DNA of 64,000 nucleotides from Plantago major. Lineage: Eukaryota; Streptophyta; Magnoliopsida; Lamiales; Plantaginaceae. Shown piece after piece: positions 33,597-46,249 of the stretch. The translations under genes and the position numbers were made by a program. The stretch covers positions 38,579-102,578 of the forward strand of contig JAIFAC010000440.1 of NCBI GenBank assembly GCA_026545765.1. Reading direction: 5' to 3'. Each line of letters starts with the position of its first letter. Within the stretch, counting starts at the first letter, position 1. Below the pieces are notes generated by a model. It searched no databases, was not told where the DNA came from, and saw nothing but the letters and a program-made list of their open reading frames with translations.

Positions 33597-36500
33597 ATGG
33601 CACCCAAGAAGATGACCACCAAGAACCCTAAGGTCAGATCATCTACTCTCAAAAAGCAAGGAGGAAAGGAACTTAAGGTGTTGAATAAACACCTTCTAGG
33701 ACAGTTCACCCCATCTGACTGGAATCCAAACCACAAAATGAATTGGGGAGCTTTTCTAGTGAAGAAGTATGTACCAGCAGTCATACCTTCAAGACCAGAT
33801 AGGAAACTGATATTGGGGATGCTGAAAAGTTCCCATATCTTCAAGTTTCGTCACGCACTCTGGACTATCCACACTGGATGTGTTGGAGTTCTATAACAAA
33901 TCCAAAATCTTCACAAAGGTTGTGAATGATGAAGAAGAGAAATACATGCAGACTGAAGTTCAAGGACAAGAGATCGTCCTAGACTGCAAGACTTTCTGCA
34001 AGATATTCCGATTGAAAAATCAAGGAACAATTGAAGACATCAACATCAGGGATGCTTCCATGATTCAAGGTGTTAAAGAGCTATTTGAAGCAATCCAATT
34101 AGAAAATGCAAAGGGTTGCCTAGGAGACTTTGTTCTGAAAGCCATCAGAACTAGTCATCTCCAGAAACACTGGAGTACTTTAGCTCTCATTTTGGTCCGT
34201 TGCTTTGATGGCAACAAAGGTGGAGTAGACCAGATAAGCATGGAGAGATGGATGATGATGCATCTTCTGAACAAGAAGCATGAAGGGCAGGAAACCCACT
34301 TTAACTGGGGGAAGTACGCCTTCAACAAATTCCTTGGGCATATTGAAGAATTTGAGCCCAAGATCATCAATGGCCTTGCTGAGCCAAAGGATAATATGCA
34401 CTTTGGCCTCAGAATTTGTCACATTCTGGAAACAATAAGAATCACTCTCAGAGAGAGGCAGGAAATCCCAGTCACCAACTCCCTTTTCAGACACGCCTTT
34501 GAAGAAAAGGAGAGACTTGATGCTGAGAACGCACTCAGAGAGGCAGAAGAAGAAGAAACTGCCCAGCAAGGTGATAAGGTTTCTGAGCCAGCTTCAGCTC
34601 AACCTCAAACTGCCAAGAGAAAAAGGACTCAACACAAAAGAGTACCTAATCCCCAACAAAAAGAAATAGAGGCACAACCTTCTGGAGACAAGGTCTCAGA
34701 AAATGTTGTTCGCCCAGAAAGGCAGTTCCAGAAAGCACCAAAGATTCTGAGCCAGGCAGCTCCAAAACTATCAAGGGATGACCGCAGCATTATAGATCGG
34801 CTCCCCAACTGACAAAGGACTGAAGAGGATGAACAAATCCGAGAGGCACTCAAGAGGTCCAAGATAGAAACACATGGAGGAGCATCTAGCTCAGCTCCTC
34901 AAGGTCAAAGGAGCACTTCTGCCCAGCAGAAAGAAGAAGGCCTGGGAGAAGAAAATAGAATGATGGAAGATGTCACCATTGCTTCCACATTCACAATGCC
35001 AGCACTTAATGTTGCTGAAGAAAATCCTGTTTTAACACAGGTTCCTCAACCTTCTAAGAAAGCTCAACTCTCAGAAAGGGATCAAACTGAGATGGAGACT
35101 CAGAATGATACTACAGAGGAGACCAACAATGAGCACAGAGAGACTGTGGAATCACCACAAGTCCAAGAGACCAATGATCAGCCTGACCCTATTCAGGTAG
35201 CAAAAGTAGTTTGTCTCTAACTTGTCAACATTAAAATGTTAACTTATTACTCATAAGCTTCATTTGTTACAGGCCAACATGGAGACACACTTTCAGGGGG
35301 AAGAAAATTTGTCCACCCCCTTGAATTAAGAAGAGGTTCCTCCAACCTCAGAACAACAAGAAGAGCTTGTCCTCGTGTAGTACATGCCTATTTCTGAACA
35401 AGAAATAACTAAGTTAAAAATGCTCTTAAATCTTGTGTTCTAATCTTGTTAATGTCTCTTATTAGGCTCCAACTGAGGAAGTAGTGGTGGAACCAACACC
35501 CCAACACCAAGAGATTCCAGAGGCTGAAAAGCTCTCTGAGGAAACATTTACTGAGCCTTCTGCAGAGAAGGTAAGTAATCAGTACTAATCTCCTTCAAGA
35601 ATACTCTGGAAATACCACTACTCAAACTTTTATATTTGTTCTTACAGGCTCATTCAGAAGAACAATTGGATGGAAAAACAGTTGTGTTATCTCCTCCAAA
35701 GGAAATCAAATCACGAACAAGCAGTATATGCAGAAGAGGTTCCAGAGACCCCAAAGGTTTCTGAGGAACATGCTACTGAGCTTCCTCACTTGGAAGTTCA
35801 AGTAGAAAGAAAGGATGCTGAGGATCAGACTTCTCCTCACACCAAAGTATCTGAGGTCTCTGAGACCAAGCAAGCAGAAGTCCAAGCTGATGAGCCTAGT
35901 GTTTCTACAAGGTATGCTCAGAAAGCTTACTTTTGCACACAGATATTAACACAAGTGGTTTGAACAAAACTAACTTGATCCCTTTCTTTCAGGCTCAAAG
36001 TTTAGTGCCAGTTGATTTACTCAAGGCCTTCCAGAAGCACACTTTAAAGAAACATCTCAAGTGCTTCAGGCAATGGCAGAAACTCAGAAAGGCTGACCTT
36101 TCTGAATTAGCCAGAGTAATCGACGTCCCAGAGAAGAGAGCAATCGCCTTCAGTCTGGAGGATCACATCCATGCATTGTTCCCAACAGAGTCCTACTCAT
36201 TTGCCACTCTGATGCATGAAGACTTCATTCATGAAGTAGCACAAAGATTTATAGCAGATTTCAAGTCTACGGATGCTCAAACCTAGAGAAGATGGTTACC
36301 CATCCTGCCTTGCCCAGCAAGCTCAAAACCTACCCAACTGAGCAAGAGGAAGTTAATGGGAGGATGATCACACTTCCTGATGTGATCAACCTAGTTTCTG
36401 AAGATGAGGAAGAGATGGACGAAAATGATTATCAAGAACCTCCCTCTGAGCATCCAAACCAAGAAGCAAAGAACAAGAGTGATGATGATGATGATGATCA

Positions 36501-38603
36501 GAATGATGATCCCCAACCTGGATAAGGCAGGATTCAGAAAGCTAGCAAAGGAAGTGGAGAAAAGGCTACTCCTTCAAATGCTCAGAGAGCCCCACCTCCC
36601 AAGTCTCATCAAGATATCCAACAGGCTGAGCACAATGATGCCATAAAAGAAATTTCAGCCGCTGATTTCAGGATTGAACAACTCAGAAAGGTGTTGGAAG
36701 AAGAAAATAGAATCAGCATTGAGTGTCAAGCTTTTGTTGATGAAAAGGAGGCCAAACTCAAGAAGCTCAAAGAAGCTAATACCAAGGAATTGGCACTCCT
36801 AGATGAGCAAAGAAATCTGAATAATGCCATTGTTGTCACAGCTGCTGAGATAGATGCCATGGATGACAATGATAATGAAGAGCATGATGCTGAGGTTGCA
36901 TTAGAAAGACCTTCTACATCCTCTCAAAAGGCCAGCATACTCCAAGGCAAACAAAAGATGTTAGCCAGGTTGCAAACAATCCCAGATAAGGATTATGAGA
37001 GTGATGCTGAAGAAGACCGCAACTTGATTACTGCAGAAGAAGATGAGAGACTTATCACTCAGCAAAAGAGAGCCCTACTTGCTCCTCATATCTTCTCTGC
37101 ACCAGGTAGTTCAAGAAGTGAAGAGCACCGTGAACAAAGGTCTTTTAGAACTCGAGAGACACTAGTTGCCCAAGACACGTATGCTAAAATCCGTCCTAGA
37201 AGAGATGAAGCCATTGGTTGCTGCTTTACTCAACAGAGCAACTAGCATAGCTCTCTCTCAGAAAGACCTAGGGTTGGTCAGGCATGAGGATTTTAACAAT
37301 GCTAATGCAGAATTGAATGAAGCCAGCCATACTTTCCTGCAAGCCAATGCCATCCTAAGGCCGCTTGAAGAGCTCAATGTAAAGGAGCAGAACAAAGTTA
37401 GTAAAACAAAGAGTCAAGAAGGAACTTCAAGAATTAGTCGGTGCACAACAATCTCCAAAAGAACTTTGAGTCACTGCTTATGCTATCACGAGTCACTATT
37501 CATGACTATGGGAAGAGATGCCTCAAAGGCAGAGGAAGAAAAGAAAACAATCAAATCCTCCCTCCTCAAGTCAACTAGTCATCAAGGACACCGAGATGCC
37601 CCTCATCAAGAAGTTGTTCCAGATCAACCAAATGTAGGCGAGGAGTATGATAACTAGGGGAGCCAAGTCCCTTAGAATCTCGAAGAGAAGAAGACTTCAA
37701 GAAGAAGAAAAGGAAGAAGGAGAAGTGAGAGGCCAAGAAAGTCGCAAGTCTCCAATTTTGGACTTCAATGATGATGAGGATGAATCGACATGATGAACAT
37801 CCACTTCACAAGAAAAGGAGATAAGCAACTACTTCACAACCTCCTCGGCAAAGAAGGCCTTTGATAGCCGTAACTCCTTCCGAAATACCAAGTCAATACA
37901 AGGAACATCCACCAAAGACAAATTCCAAGGCAGAAGAAAGGGTTAGAGGATCTCCCATGTAAGGCCACCTAATGTAAAGGCAAGAAGGGATTCTGGCCAA
38001 GAGTAAAAGAGAAACTCATCAAGAAAGGCCAACCGATGCCCACATCGAGTATGTGAAGACTAGTAATGAAGAGTCTTCATATAGGTGCATTCTGAACAAG
38101 AGAGGGTATTGGATTCTGGAACTACAACATCTACTTGTCAATGATAAGTTTCCAACTCCCATCCTCAACTAGATCCTGAAATGGAGAGAAGGCAAGCCAG
38201 AATTGCTAAAACCTGAGCACCTTCATGCCTGGCTAAACTTTGAAGTAGAAAAGAGGAATGAAGCCAGAAAGATGGATCTTTCTTTTGCCCTTACCCAAAG
38301 CCTGATGATGTACACAAGGTAAGAAAACTGGATGGTAGCTACAGCAGAAAGAACAAACTAGGTGTTCCAACCTATGAGTCATTCTATATGACATTGGATG
38401 AATACCTAGATGATTTACACTATCTGGAAGAAATATACAAATATTTCAACCTATCTCAGCTGCATATAGACCACTCCTGGGTCTGGGGAAAGTACTTCTG
38501 GGTCAAACACATTCTGCGGAAGAATCACAAGCTTGGCAAGAGTTACCATGAAATATGTGACTTATCCAGAAAGACAGAGCCTCTCGTCAAGGATTCTTTA
38601 TGA
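33597..38603 (+). pseudogene. copia C extra ORF in the envelope position, with introns
   Basis: It begins MAPKKMTTKNPK. Residues from about 33640 to 34490 form a globular part (LDVLEFYNKSKIF, MERWMMMHLLNKK, FNWGKYAFNKFLGHI) resembling the plant transposon-protein domain PF20167; this family call is from memory. Then comes a low-complexity Glu/Pro/Ser/Gln region. Predicted introns 35197-35272, 35377-35465, 35571-35647 and 35912-35992 each end in AG before GC; D keeps the same joints. Later parts are 35993-36286, an acidic run (36481-36520) and a coiled coil (36661-37245). The last part is 38388-38603. No signal peptide or membrane segment is seen, so it is not envelope-like. Frameshifts near 33850 and after 34812 may be partly technical. 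Confidence 0.7.
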
Positions 38604-39041
38604 CTATGTCCAAGAATACGAAAAAGTGGATGATCATGTCAATCGATCCAGAAGGATGTCAAGAACTTGAGGTATCCGAACCCAAGTTGCATTCAAGACT
38701 TGAAGACTAGTAACATTAGAATACTCTCTTGCAGCTGGATTCTCCTTTGTTCTAATTTACTTAGTATGCTTTGTTACTTTTTGTAATCTTGCCGATTGTT
38801 TCAATTTCTATCCGTAAAAGTTGTATCTTATTCGTAATCACTCTATCTCAATATCATACTCTATACATTCTAATAGATGACAACTTATCAAAGAAAGATC
38901 ACTTCTTGTGATTTGGTTGATGTTTTTTTTGCACTTAATTCAACTAAAATTGAATATCATTTGAAATAATTAAGCGGATTGTTTTCTTCCGTGGTTACAA
39001 ATTTGTAATAGACTTAAAAGATAGTCATGGATGACCTGATC

Positions 39042-39056
39042 GAGAAGGGAGAAATT
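39042..39056 (+). promoter_or_regulatory. polypurine tract of copia C
   Basis: GAGAAGGGAGAAATT directly precedes the 3' LTR start TGTTAG. The D counterpart reads AAAAGGGGAAATT. Confidence 0.75.
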
Positions 39057-40452
39057 TGTTAGAATATCTATTAGTATTTTGATCACTCATCACATGTTCT
39101 TATCTTAGCCAAAGGTGATTAAGTACTCTTGGTTCACTTGAACATTGTAAAAGAGGAAATCACTGAGTATGATTAGTCTAGTAAATCTTGTATTAGGATT
39201 ATAGGTCTCTGAGTGTAATTTTTTATTTCCAGAAGACCATGAAGATCAATCCTAGCAATGGAGCTTTTCTGAAGATTAGAAGACTGAAGATTGCACAAGA
39301 TTTATGAAGATATCAAGGTTTAGTCTAACTCAGAAAGACTATGTCCTTAATCCTTTCTTAAGTGTATTTACTTACTTTTGAAATATGATTCTGGACATAT
39401 GACATCATGATTATGGAGCATGCAAGCCATTAGAAAGGCTCATGTGTCCGTTGAAGACTACAGGACAAGAAATAGTACAAGTGCATTAATTGCATCGGCA
39501 GAAAAGCCGCTGAAGCACAGTCCTCTCTGAGACATGAGACAAGGACTTCTGAGTACTCATATCAAGATAAGTATGGACTGAATTTGAATTGTGTCTAACG
39601 GATATCATTCCAACAACTCTCAAATTCATCTACATATATCACACACTTAGATGCTGAGAAATACACCTTAGAATGCTCTATCTTGCAAACTTACCATTAA
39701 GCAAAGTATTCTCTCAAGCACTCTACTACCCTTTCTGAAAGCTTTATGTTGCTCGAAGAATCACTAGTAGTTCTAAGTTGTCTCGAACCTTAACAAGAGA
39801 TTGTTATTTGTGAAAGAGTTGAACTATCGATACCCTTTCTCAAGCTCATTCTCCGTAATCTGACATCAATTACTGGGTCAAGAAGAGCAGATCGCCATCC
39901 ACCTAACAAGTGTATTAAGTAGTCTTGTTCTATTAGGCTCAAAACATAATCAAAAGTTATACGAGAAGCCTCTCGACAAACCTTGTAACCAACACCATCA
40001 AGGCGTGAGTAGAGGAAGTACTGATTTGGGAAATCAAGGAATAACTCCAAGGTTATCTCGAAAGTAGGAAGTACTTAGCTCTAGGAGTGGGAATAACTGG
40101 GGAACATTTGTTTGGGAACCATTTGTTTAGGAATCTTAGAATAGGATTATTGTAAGGTGAACTCAATTATCTGTTTCTAGTGAATTCTAGGTCTCGTAAA
40201 GACCAAGTGGATTAGTTGGAGGATTACGCCACCTCCGTATACACTATACTTTGTGTCATTTACCTTTTGTATTTACATTTTAGCAAAGCACACACATACT
40301 TATTGTTTCTCGCACTTACCTATCTTAAAGTCTTCCAAGGCCTCGATTTAAGTATCGTAAACCCCTGTGTTTCGAGAATCGTGTTTATCGACAAAAGTTT
40401 TAAAAGACTATTCACCCTCCTAGTCTTTTACTTTGTCGTTATCCGACCAACA
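39057..40452 (+). repeat. 3' LTR of copia C
   Basis: 1396 bp, from TGTTAGAATATC to ATCCGACCAACA, followed by GATAG. It is homologous to both LTRs of D. It includes the segment lost from the C 5' LTR, with a TATA-like ACATATATCACAC near 39630. Confidence 0.92.
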
Positions 40453-41150
40453 GATAGCATCTTCAACAGGCCCAAAGTCCTTCCTCTTTGTCGGATATGT
40501 TTTACCGTTAGATCCATGTTCGACGGTGAACTCGATCCTCGGTCTATCCCCTTAAGGTCGCTGGCTCCAAGCCAAGATATCGCGATTGTCTCAAGGCATG
40601 TGATGAGCTTTTCCTCGAGCGCCCAACACCAATTTCTTCCTTCAATGGAGTAAGAGACGAGAGGAGGGCTCTGGTCTTTTGGTGACCGAAAGAACGGTGT
40701 CAAGCTCCTCGTCGACATGATGTAACATTCCTGTGCTTCTAACATTGCCCACTTCTTCTCACACTGCTCGGTAGGGAACTTCACCTTATTGTGTAGGGAG
40801 ATGCAATTGCCTGATTGTTAAGTCCTGGCCACCAGATTACGTTATAGTCGAATGTGCTGTCGACCACCACAAAGAGGATTGTCTCAGTCACCCTCGTTGG
40901 GAAGGTTCCCATAGAAACTTGTAATGGTATACTTCCAATGGGGCACACTATAGAACCCCCGAATCCTACTAAGGAGGTGTGTACGCGCCCGTATTGAATA
41001 TTGCCCAAGTGCATTTGTTCCACGGTCCTCTTGGAGATGACATTGAGGAACTACCGTGTCAACTAGTACTTTGTCGACCTTATAAGTGGCGATGACCGAG
41101 AGACAACCAATGGAACGCCGTGGTCTTTGAGATATCCTCCACCGACGCTG
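40453..41150 (-). pseudogene. gypsy B segment 2: protease and linker to reverse transcriptase
   Basis: Continuation of element B beyond copia C. On the minus strand two frames carry ISKRTVEQMHLGNIQ, LVGFGGSIVCPIG and ETILFVVVDSTFDYNVI (end of a gypsy aspartic protease; its active site VLVDT is near 41070), then KFPTEQCEKKWAMLEAQECY (linker to RT). Homology stops near 41150 at the CACTA fragment. No gag or 5' LTR of B is in the window. Confidence 0.82.
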
Positions 41151-41189
41151 GGGGGATTATATATAACATGTACCAACAGATATAAGGTG

Positions 41190-41475
41190 TGTGGTATGTT
41201 AGCCACTATATCTGTGGAGTGGTATGTTAGCCACTATATCTGTGAGTGGTATGTTAGCCATTGAACTTGGGTGATACACCATTGTGTTAGTCAATTTTAG
41301 GACAATTTGAGTGGTATGTTAGCCACTAAACTTGGTTTGATATGTTAGTCATCATTCATGAACTTGTTGTGCCATTTGAGTGGTATGTTAGCCACTAAAC
41401 TTGGGTGATATGTTGGTGTTCATTCATGAACTTATTGCACACAATTTGAGTGGTATGTTAGCTACTAAATTGGTG
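41190..41475 (+). repeat. irregular tandem repeat in the CACTA element
   Basis: GTGGTATGTTAGCCACTA recurs about six times. The first units are about 27-30 bases apart, the later ones about 65-70, each followed by variants of AACTTGGGTGATATGTTAGT and CATTCATGAACTT. Confidence 0.85.
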
Positions 41476-41524
41476 TTATATTTAAATTGTTATCTTTCTT
41501 TAAACTGTGTAATTTTTACTTTGT

Positions 41525-42487
41525 ATGGAATTGTCAGAGAAAGACTACTACATTCTAATGCCCGTGCCCCAATTGTGCTCTGTTTTCGAGACATTAGGAC
41601 CAGACATCTATAGGATAATGGTTCACAAAATGAAGGAGACACGCAGACAACCAACTTGGGTGGGGGATGAGGAGTGGACACTTTGGGAGGAGTACTGGAA
41701 GGATCCCTTTGTCCAAGATCAAGCTTTCAAGAACAAACAAAACCGTTTTACTGAGCCGCGAGATGGTACGGGCACTACCAGACATCATTATGGGTCGTGA
41801 GCTGTTGTTACAGATCACGTGATGGAGGTTGGTAAATATGTTGTTTATGACTTGGAATATGATACATACGATTTTTTGCTTTCATTTCAATCAACTAACT
41901 ACTTGTTTGCACATATGTTTTTTAGGCCAATAGAGGACATCCGAAGAGTGCTCTATAACACTTCAAGAAGGCTAAGTTGAAGAATGGAATTTGGACTGAC
42001 GTGAGGGCCGAGCGTATTGCGGTACGTTTCTTTCTTAAGGTTAACATTTGTATTTGTGTATTTATAAGTGATTCCTAAAATTGCATCTCATTTCGTATGC
42101 ACTTTACTATTGCAAAGTGAGGTGAAGAGGAGGATGGATGAGAGGATGATCAACGGTCATGAGCTGTCAATTGAAGAGCAGGACCAGATCTTCTTTGACG
42201 TCAACCCAATGGACAACAAGGGTCGAACATATGGATTGGGAAGTTTGGACCCTGCAATGAGTTCTAGTAGCTTCTCAAGGTCCTGTGGAGGATCACGATC
42301 CGATGTTTTCACACAGACCAGTTCATCCGATGATGACTCCTTCCACGAGGAAATAGTCACACTAAGGCAAAATTTTACCAAGAAGTGCTTGAGGAATGTG
42401 CTCGTACGGCTTAGCGGATGGACGCTGACCCATATGTTCAAAAGACTTCTTCCCAAAGACCACCCACCGCCTCCTCCCGATTCTTAG
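41525..42487 (+). pseudogene. CACTA ORF, Transposase_24-like (Ptta/En/Spm)
   Basis: Exon-like blocks at 41525-41800, 41926-42019 and 42115-42487 are separated by GT-AG gaps. Key words are WTLWEEYWKDPFVQDQAFKN, KNKQNRFTEPRDGTG with HHYGS, NRGHPKSAL, NGIWTDVRAERIA and EVKRRMDERM, ending Pro-rich. This series resembles the plant transposase family PF03004, an accessory protein of many CACTA elements. A stop follows HHYGS, and the N-terminus is probably lost. The catalytic DDE transposase is not present. Confidence 0.7.
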
Positions 42488-42727
42488 TTACATCGACTTA
42501 AGTTGTTTATGCTACATACTTTAACTATCTCATCTTCTAGCTACTGTTTGCATACTTTAGACTTCAAGATGGATAATTTATATTCGCTTAATATTTGATA
42601 ATGCAATTTATCTACGCTTCGATAATTAATGCAATTTAATTGTTTTGTATATTATGTATGATTATATTATATGAAAAACAGAAATGTGAAACGAGAATTT
42701 AAAATACAAAAAAATATTTAAAACAAA

Positions 42728-43057
42728 GAATTTAGCGATTTAATTAAATCGCTAAATTCACTTAATTAAGGACGATTTATTAGCGACGATTTAATTCCGT
42801 CGCTAAATCTCACACGAATTAGGGCGACCTAATGGTGGGATTTAGCGACGAATTAAATCCGTAGCTAATTGGCGACGGATAAGTAATCCGTCGCTAGTTC
42901 GTCGTTATTTGGCGACGGAATACTTATCTGTCACCAAAAAAATTGTGACGCATGGTTTTGGGACGAGGGAGTGATCCGTCGTTACGGATTTAGCGACGGA
43001 TCGGTCCTGTTTTAGCGACGGATAGTTCTGTCGCTAAAACAAGATTTTTTTGTAGTG
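42728..43057. repeat. CACTA right terminal inverted repeat and subterminal repeats
   Basis: Roughly ten copies of TTTAGCGAC/GACGGAT-type motifs in both orientations, ending TTTTTTTGTAGTG at 43057. This is the binding-site array expected at a CACTA end. The bases after 43057 are AAA; the matching target copy cannot be tested because the left end is gone. Confidence 0.88.
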
Positions 43058-44868
43058 AAAATTGATATATGTACGTGAATTTATCACTACTTACCTATAT
43101 TATTATGTAATGTTTGTAATAAACATACTCCCAGTCCCTCTTTCCCACGCTACCATTTAGTTGTCCAATTTCATTGTTTGCCAATTTAAGAAAGGGGTTA
43201 TACAATTTTATATTCTTACTACGTGCAATGAAGTCAAAAAGTAACTTAAAAATCAAATCAATAACTCATAAAGTTAGAAGTACGCCCCACCCACATGTAC
43301 TACATAGTATGATAATATTAACCTCCTTATTTTACATGTTAAAAAATTAAAGTGCACAACTTTGGCATTTAATGAGTATATTATTACTATAATTTATTTT
43401 GGTAAAATCACCCGTAAATTTATGTTGACACCGGCACCATCACTATCAATATGCCACAAGTCCATAACAGTTTTAAACGCCATGCGAGTCCAAAATTGAT
43501 GTCCTACTCCTATTCCTATCAACATCAAAAGGTCAATATTACTGTCATCACTCCTCAGTTCACAACTTTGTACATTGCACCCTACCTTAGGCTTGTAAAT
43601 TTCCGATACCTACCCGGCTACCCCTTATTAGTCATTTAACATAAATTTTATTGATGATCTCCACAAAATGCATTGATTAGCATAAGTACGATATACTCCA
43701 CCAAACGCCGGAAAGTTAAAAAAAGAAGAAAGAAGTGCATTGTTTGTATGACTGATATTATCAATTTTGTTAAATCTATATATTGTATTGTAAGAGTTGT
43801 AACTTCATGATCACTAATCAATCAACGTATCATTGTGGCTAGCTCGAACTTAGTTAGAGAAAGCCAAGAAAGTACCGATTTTCCTATTTAATAAGAAAGC
43901 ACTACATTGTATTAACGTAACTTATATGCAGACGTTAAACACTCAGATATGAAAGATTACATTTTCTAATATTTAGAAAAATAAGAATTATATATAGTTA
44001 GGCCACCCACGTCTCACCATACATTATGCTTTAGCCTTGATCCTCACGTGTTTCACTTTTGAATTAACTATCCAAACATCGAGTTGTGGGACATCACATA
44101 ATAGCTCCATTGTATGTAAAGAGGGATGGAGTATTTAGTAGAACACCACTTCCAGATGAATGATTTATTTCCCACGATTCCAAAATTAAATTCGTGCAGG
44201 TTCAAAACGGATAATATCATATCAACGAGGCGTGTGTGACCCAGTCATATGAGTAACCTCACTGGTCAATTGGGTCAGGACTCAACCCATTAGAATCGTC
44301 GTTAAACATCGACGGGGTATTCATGTCCCTAACCAACCATATTGCATTCTTACGGGTTTCGATAGGTCTCACTCTATACCATTTGTAATGACCCGACCAC
44401 TAATCAATCAAGACCGTGATTACGCATGACTTGCTCTACACACGTCACAATAGTATGATATTGTCCGCTTTGGACCGGAGCCCACATTGATTTTCTTTTG
44501 AAATCTCCCAAAAACCTCATACTAGTCGAAGCGTAGTTTATTTATATACCCTTCATCCCTCTCGTTCTTAACTGATGTGGGATGTGATGGCCCCACAGTA
44601 CTAACACATGTTTTTTTCCAAGACACTGCCCTTATTGCAAGTAGGCCAACTCAACTTTTTCGGGCCCCGTCGTAATTGTAATTCTAAATTTTACACTTTA
44701 AATCGTTATAATAAATTGTCTTGTCATATATGTACAAAAATATCATTAATAATGAGAAACTAACTGATCGTTTGAATAGGTTAAAAAGTGAGTTAAAAGA
44801 AAATTTTAGTTAATAAATAGTAATCGAGTTAAATGTGAGTTATAGAAATGGTGTTTGAATAGAGTTAA
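43058..44868. other. intergenic DNA
   Basis: AT-rich, without a supportable gene. It contains possible Stowaway-like wording at 43127-43150 and 44130-44150 and the TRIM-like repeat at 44394. It ends with GTTAA, the left target copy of element D. Confidence 0.6.
44394..44608 (+). repeat. TRIM or solo-LTR-like repeat
   Basis: It starts TGTAATGACCCGACC, includes TGATATTGTCCGCTTTGGAC, CCCAAAAACCTCATACTAG, TATTTATATACCC and GATGTGGGATGTGATG. I recognise this order of words as a widespread non-coding repeat in eudicots, LTR-like in its TG start and TATA position. A target duplication was not found, so the boundaries are approximate. Confidence 0.45.
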
Positions 44869-46235
44869 TGTTGGTCCAGATAACGGCAAAGTAAAAGACT
44901 AGGGGGGGATGAATAGTCTTTTAAAACTTTTGTCGATAAACACGCTTCAGAAACTGGGGTTTCGATACTTAAATTCAAAGCGGAAGACTTTAAGATAGGT
45001 AAGCATGTAAACAATAAGTAAGTGTGTGTGCTTTATCAAATGTAAATACGTAAAGGTAAATAACAAGAAGTATAGTTGTATCCGGAGGTATGAATCCTCC
45101 AACTAATCCACTTCGCCTTTCCGAGACCTAGAATTCACTAGAATGTATAATCGAGTTCACCTTACAATAATCCTATTCTAATATTCCTAAACAAATGGTT
45201 CCCAACCAAATGTTCCCCGAGTTATTCCCCACCCAGAGCTAAGTACTTCCTATACTCGATAACCTTGAGTTATTCCCCGATTTCCCAAATCAAGTACTTC
45301 CTCTACTCCACGCCTCGAGGTTGTTGGTTATAAGGTTTGTCGAGAGGCTTCAGATAACTTTTCAATATGTTTTCAGAGAGCCTAATAGAACAAGACTACT
45401 TAATACACTTGTTCAGGATGACACCGCTTTATCGACCCAAGTAATCGTGTCCATTCGAGAATGAGTTTTAAAGGGTATCCGATAGTTCAACTCTTTCACT
45501 AATAACAATCTCTTGTTAAGGTTCGTGACAACTTAGAACTACTAGTGATTCTTCAAGCAATGTAAAGCTTTCAAAGGGTAGTAGAGTGCTTGAGAGAATA
45601 CTTTGCTTGATGGTAAGTTTGCAAGATAGAGCTGCTCTAAGGTATGTTCTTCAAGCATCTAAGTGTGATATATATAGATAAATTTGAGAGGCGCTTCAAT
45701 TGTATCCGCAGTTTCTATCAAATTATATCCGCTTATATCTTGAACTATGTACCGTAAGTCACTATCTCTTGTTTCGTAGAGGACTTGCTTTTTGCAAAGA
45801 TTTCACGATGCATTTAATGCATAGTACGCTCATCGTCCTTTAGTCTCAACGGATACATGAGCCTTTTTGACGGCTTGCATGCTCCATACTATGATGTCAT
45901 ATGTCCGTAATCATATTTCCAAAGTAAGTTAATATACTTAAGAAAGGATTAAGGACATAGTCTTTCCGTTAGACTAAACCTCAGGTCTTCATAAACCTTG
46001 TGCAATCTTCGCCTTCTAATCTTCGTAAAAGCTCCATTGCTAGATTGATCTTCATGGTCTTCTTGAAATAAAAATTACACTCGAGACCTATAATCCTAAT
46101 ACAAGATTTACTAGACTAATCATACTCAAGGATTTCTCTTTACAAAGTTCAAGTGAACCAAGAGCACTTAATCACCTTTCGGTTAAGATAAGAACATGTG
46201 ATGAGTGATCAAAATACTAACAGATATTCCTAACA
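44869..46235 (-). repeat. 3' LTR of copia D
   Basis: 1367 bp, TGTTGGTCCAGATAACGG at the left and TTCCTAACA at the right. The polypurine tract (minus strand, 46236-46249) adjoins it. Confidence 0.92.
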
Positions 46236-46249
46236 AATTTCCCCTTTTG
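46236..46249 (-). promoter_or_regulatory. polypurine tract of copia D
   Basis: On the minus strand AAAAGGGGAAATT ends at the LTR start TGTTAGG. Confidence 0.8.

Larger units (their letters stand above)
26011..40452 (+). mobile_element. Ty1/copia Sirevirus-like element C, nested in gypsy B
   Basis: 14,442 bp, flanked by GATAG at 26006-26010 and 40453-40457. LTRs start TGTTAG and end CCAACA. The order is PBS, gag, protease, integrase, RT, RNase H, a long extra ORF and a polypurine tract. Large size, RT after integrase, and an extra ORF in the envelope position fit the SIRE/Maximus lineage. It is collinear with element D. Confidence 0.93.
41150..43057 (+). mobile_element. CACTA (En/Spm) transposon, left end missing
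   Basis: The right end is clear: on the minus strand it begins CACTACAAAAAAATCTTG, with subterminal TAGCGACGGA repeats. Inside are a Transposase_24-like gene and a repeat block. No left CACTA end exists before the gypsy B junction near 41150, so the element is truncated and probably immobile on its own. Confidence 0.85.

Noticed and set aside
33597-38603. Retroviral envelope gene
   Set aside because: The position fits, but there is no signal peptide, no membrane anchor and no cleavage site; the content is low-complexity plus a plant transposon-protein-like domain.
44394-44608. Cassandra TRIM with 5S-like LTR
   Set aside because: The 5S rRNA-like internal promoter words are absent; only a generic TRIM or solo-LTR-like call is kept.
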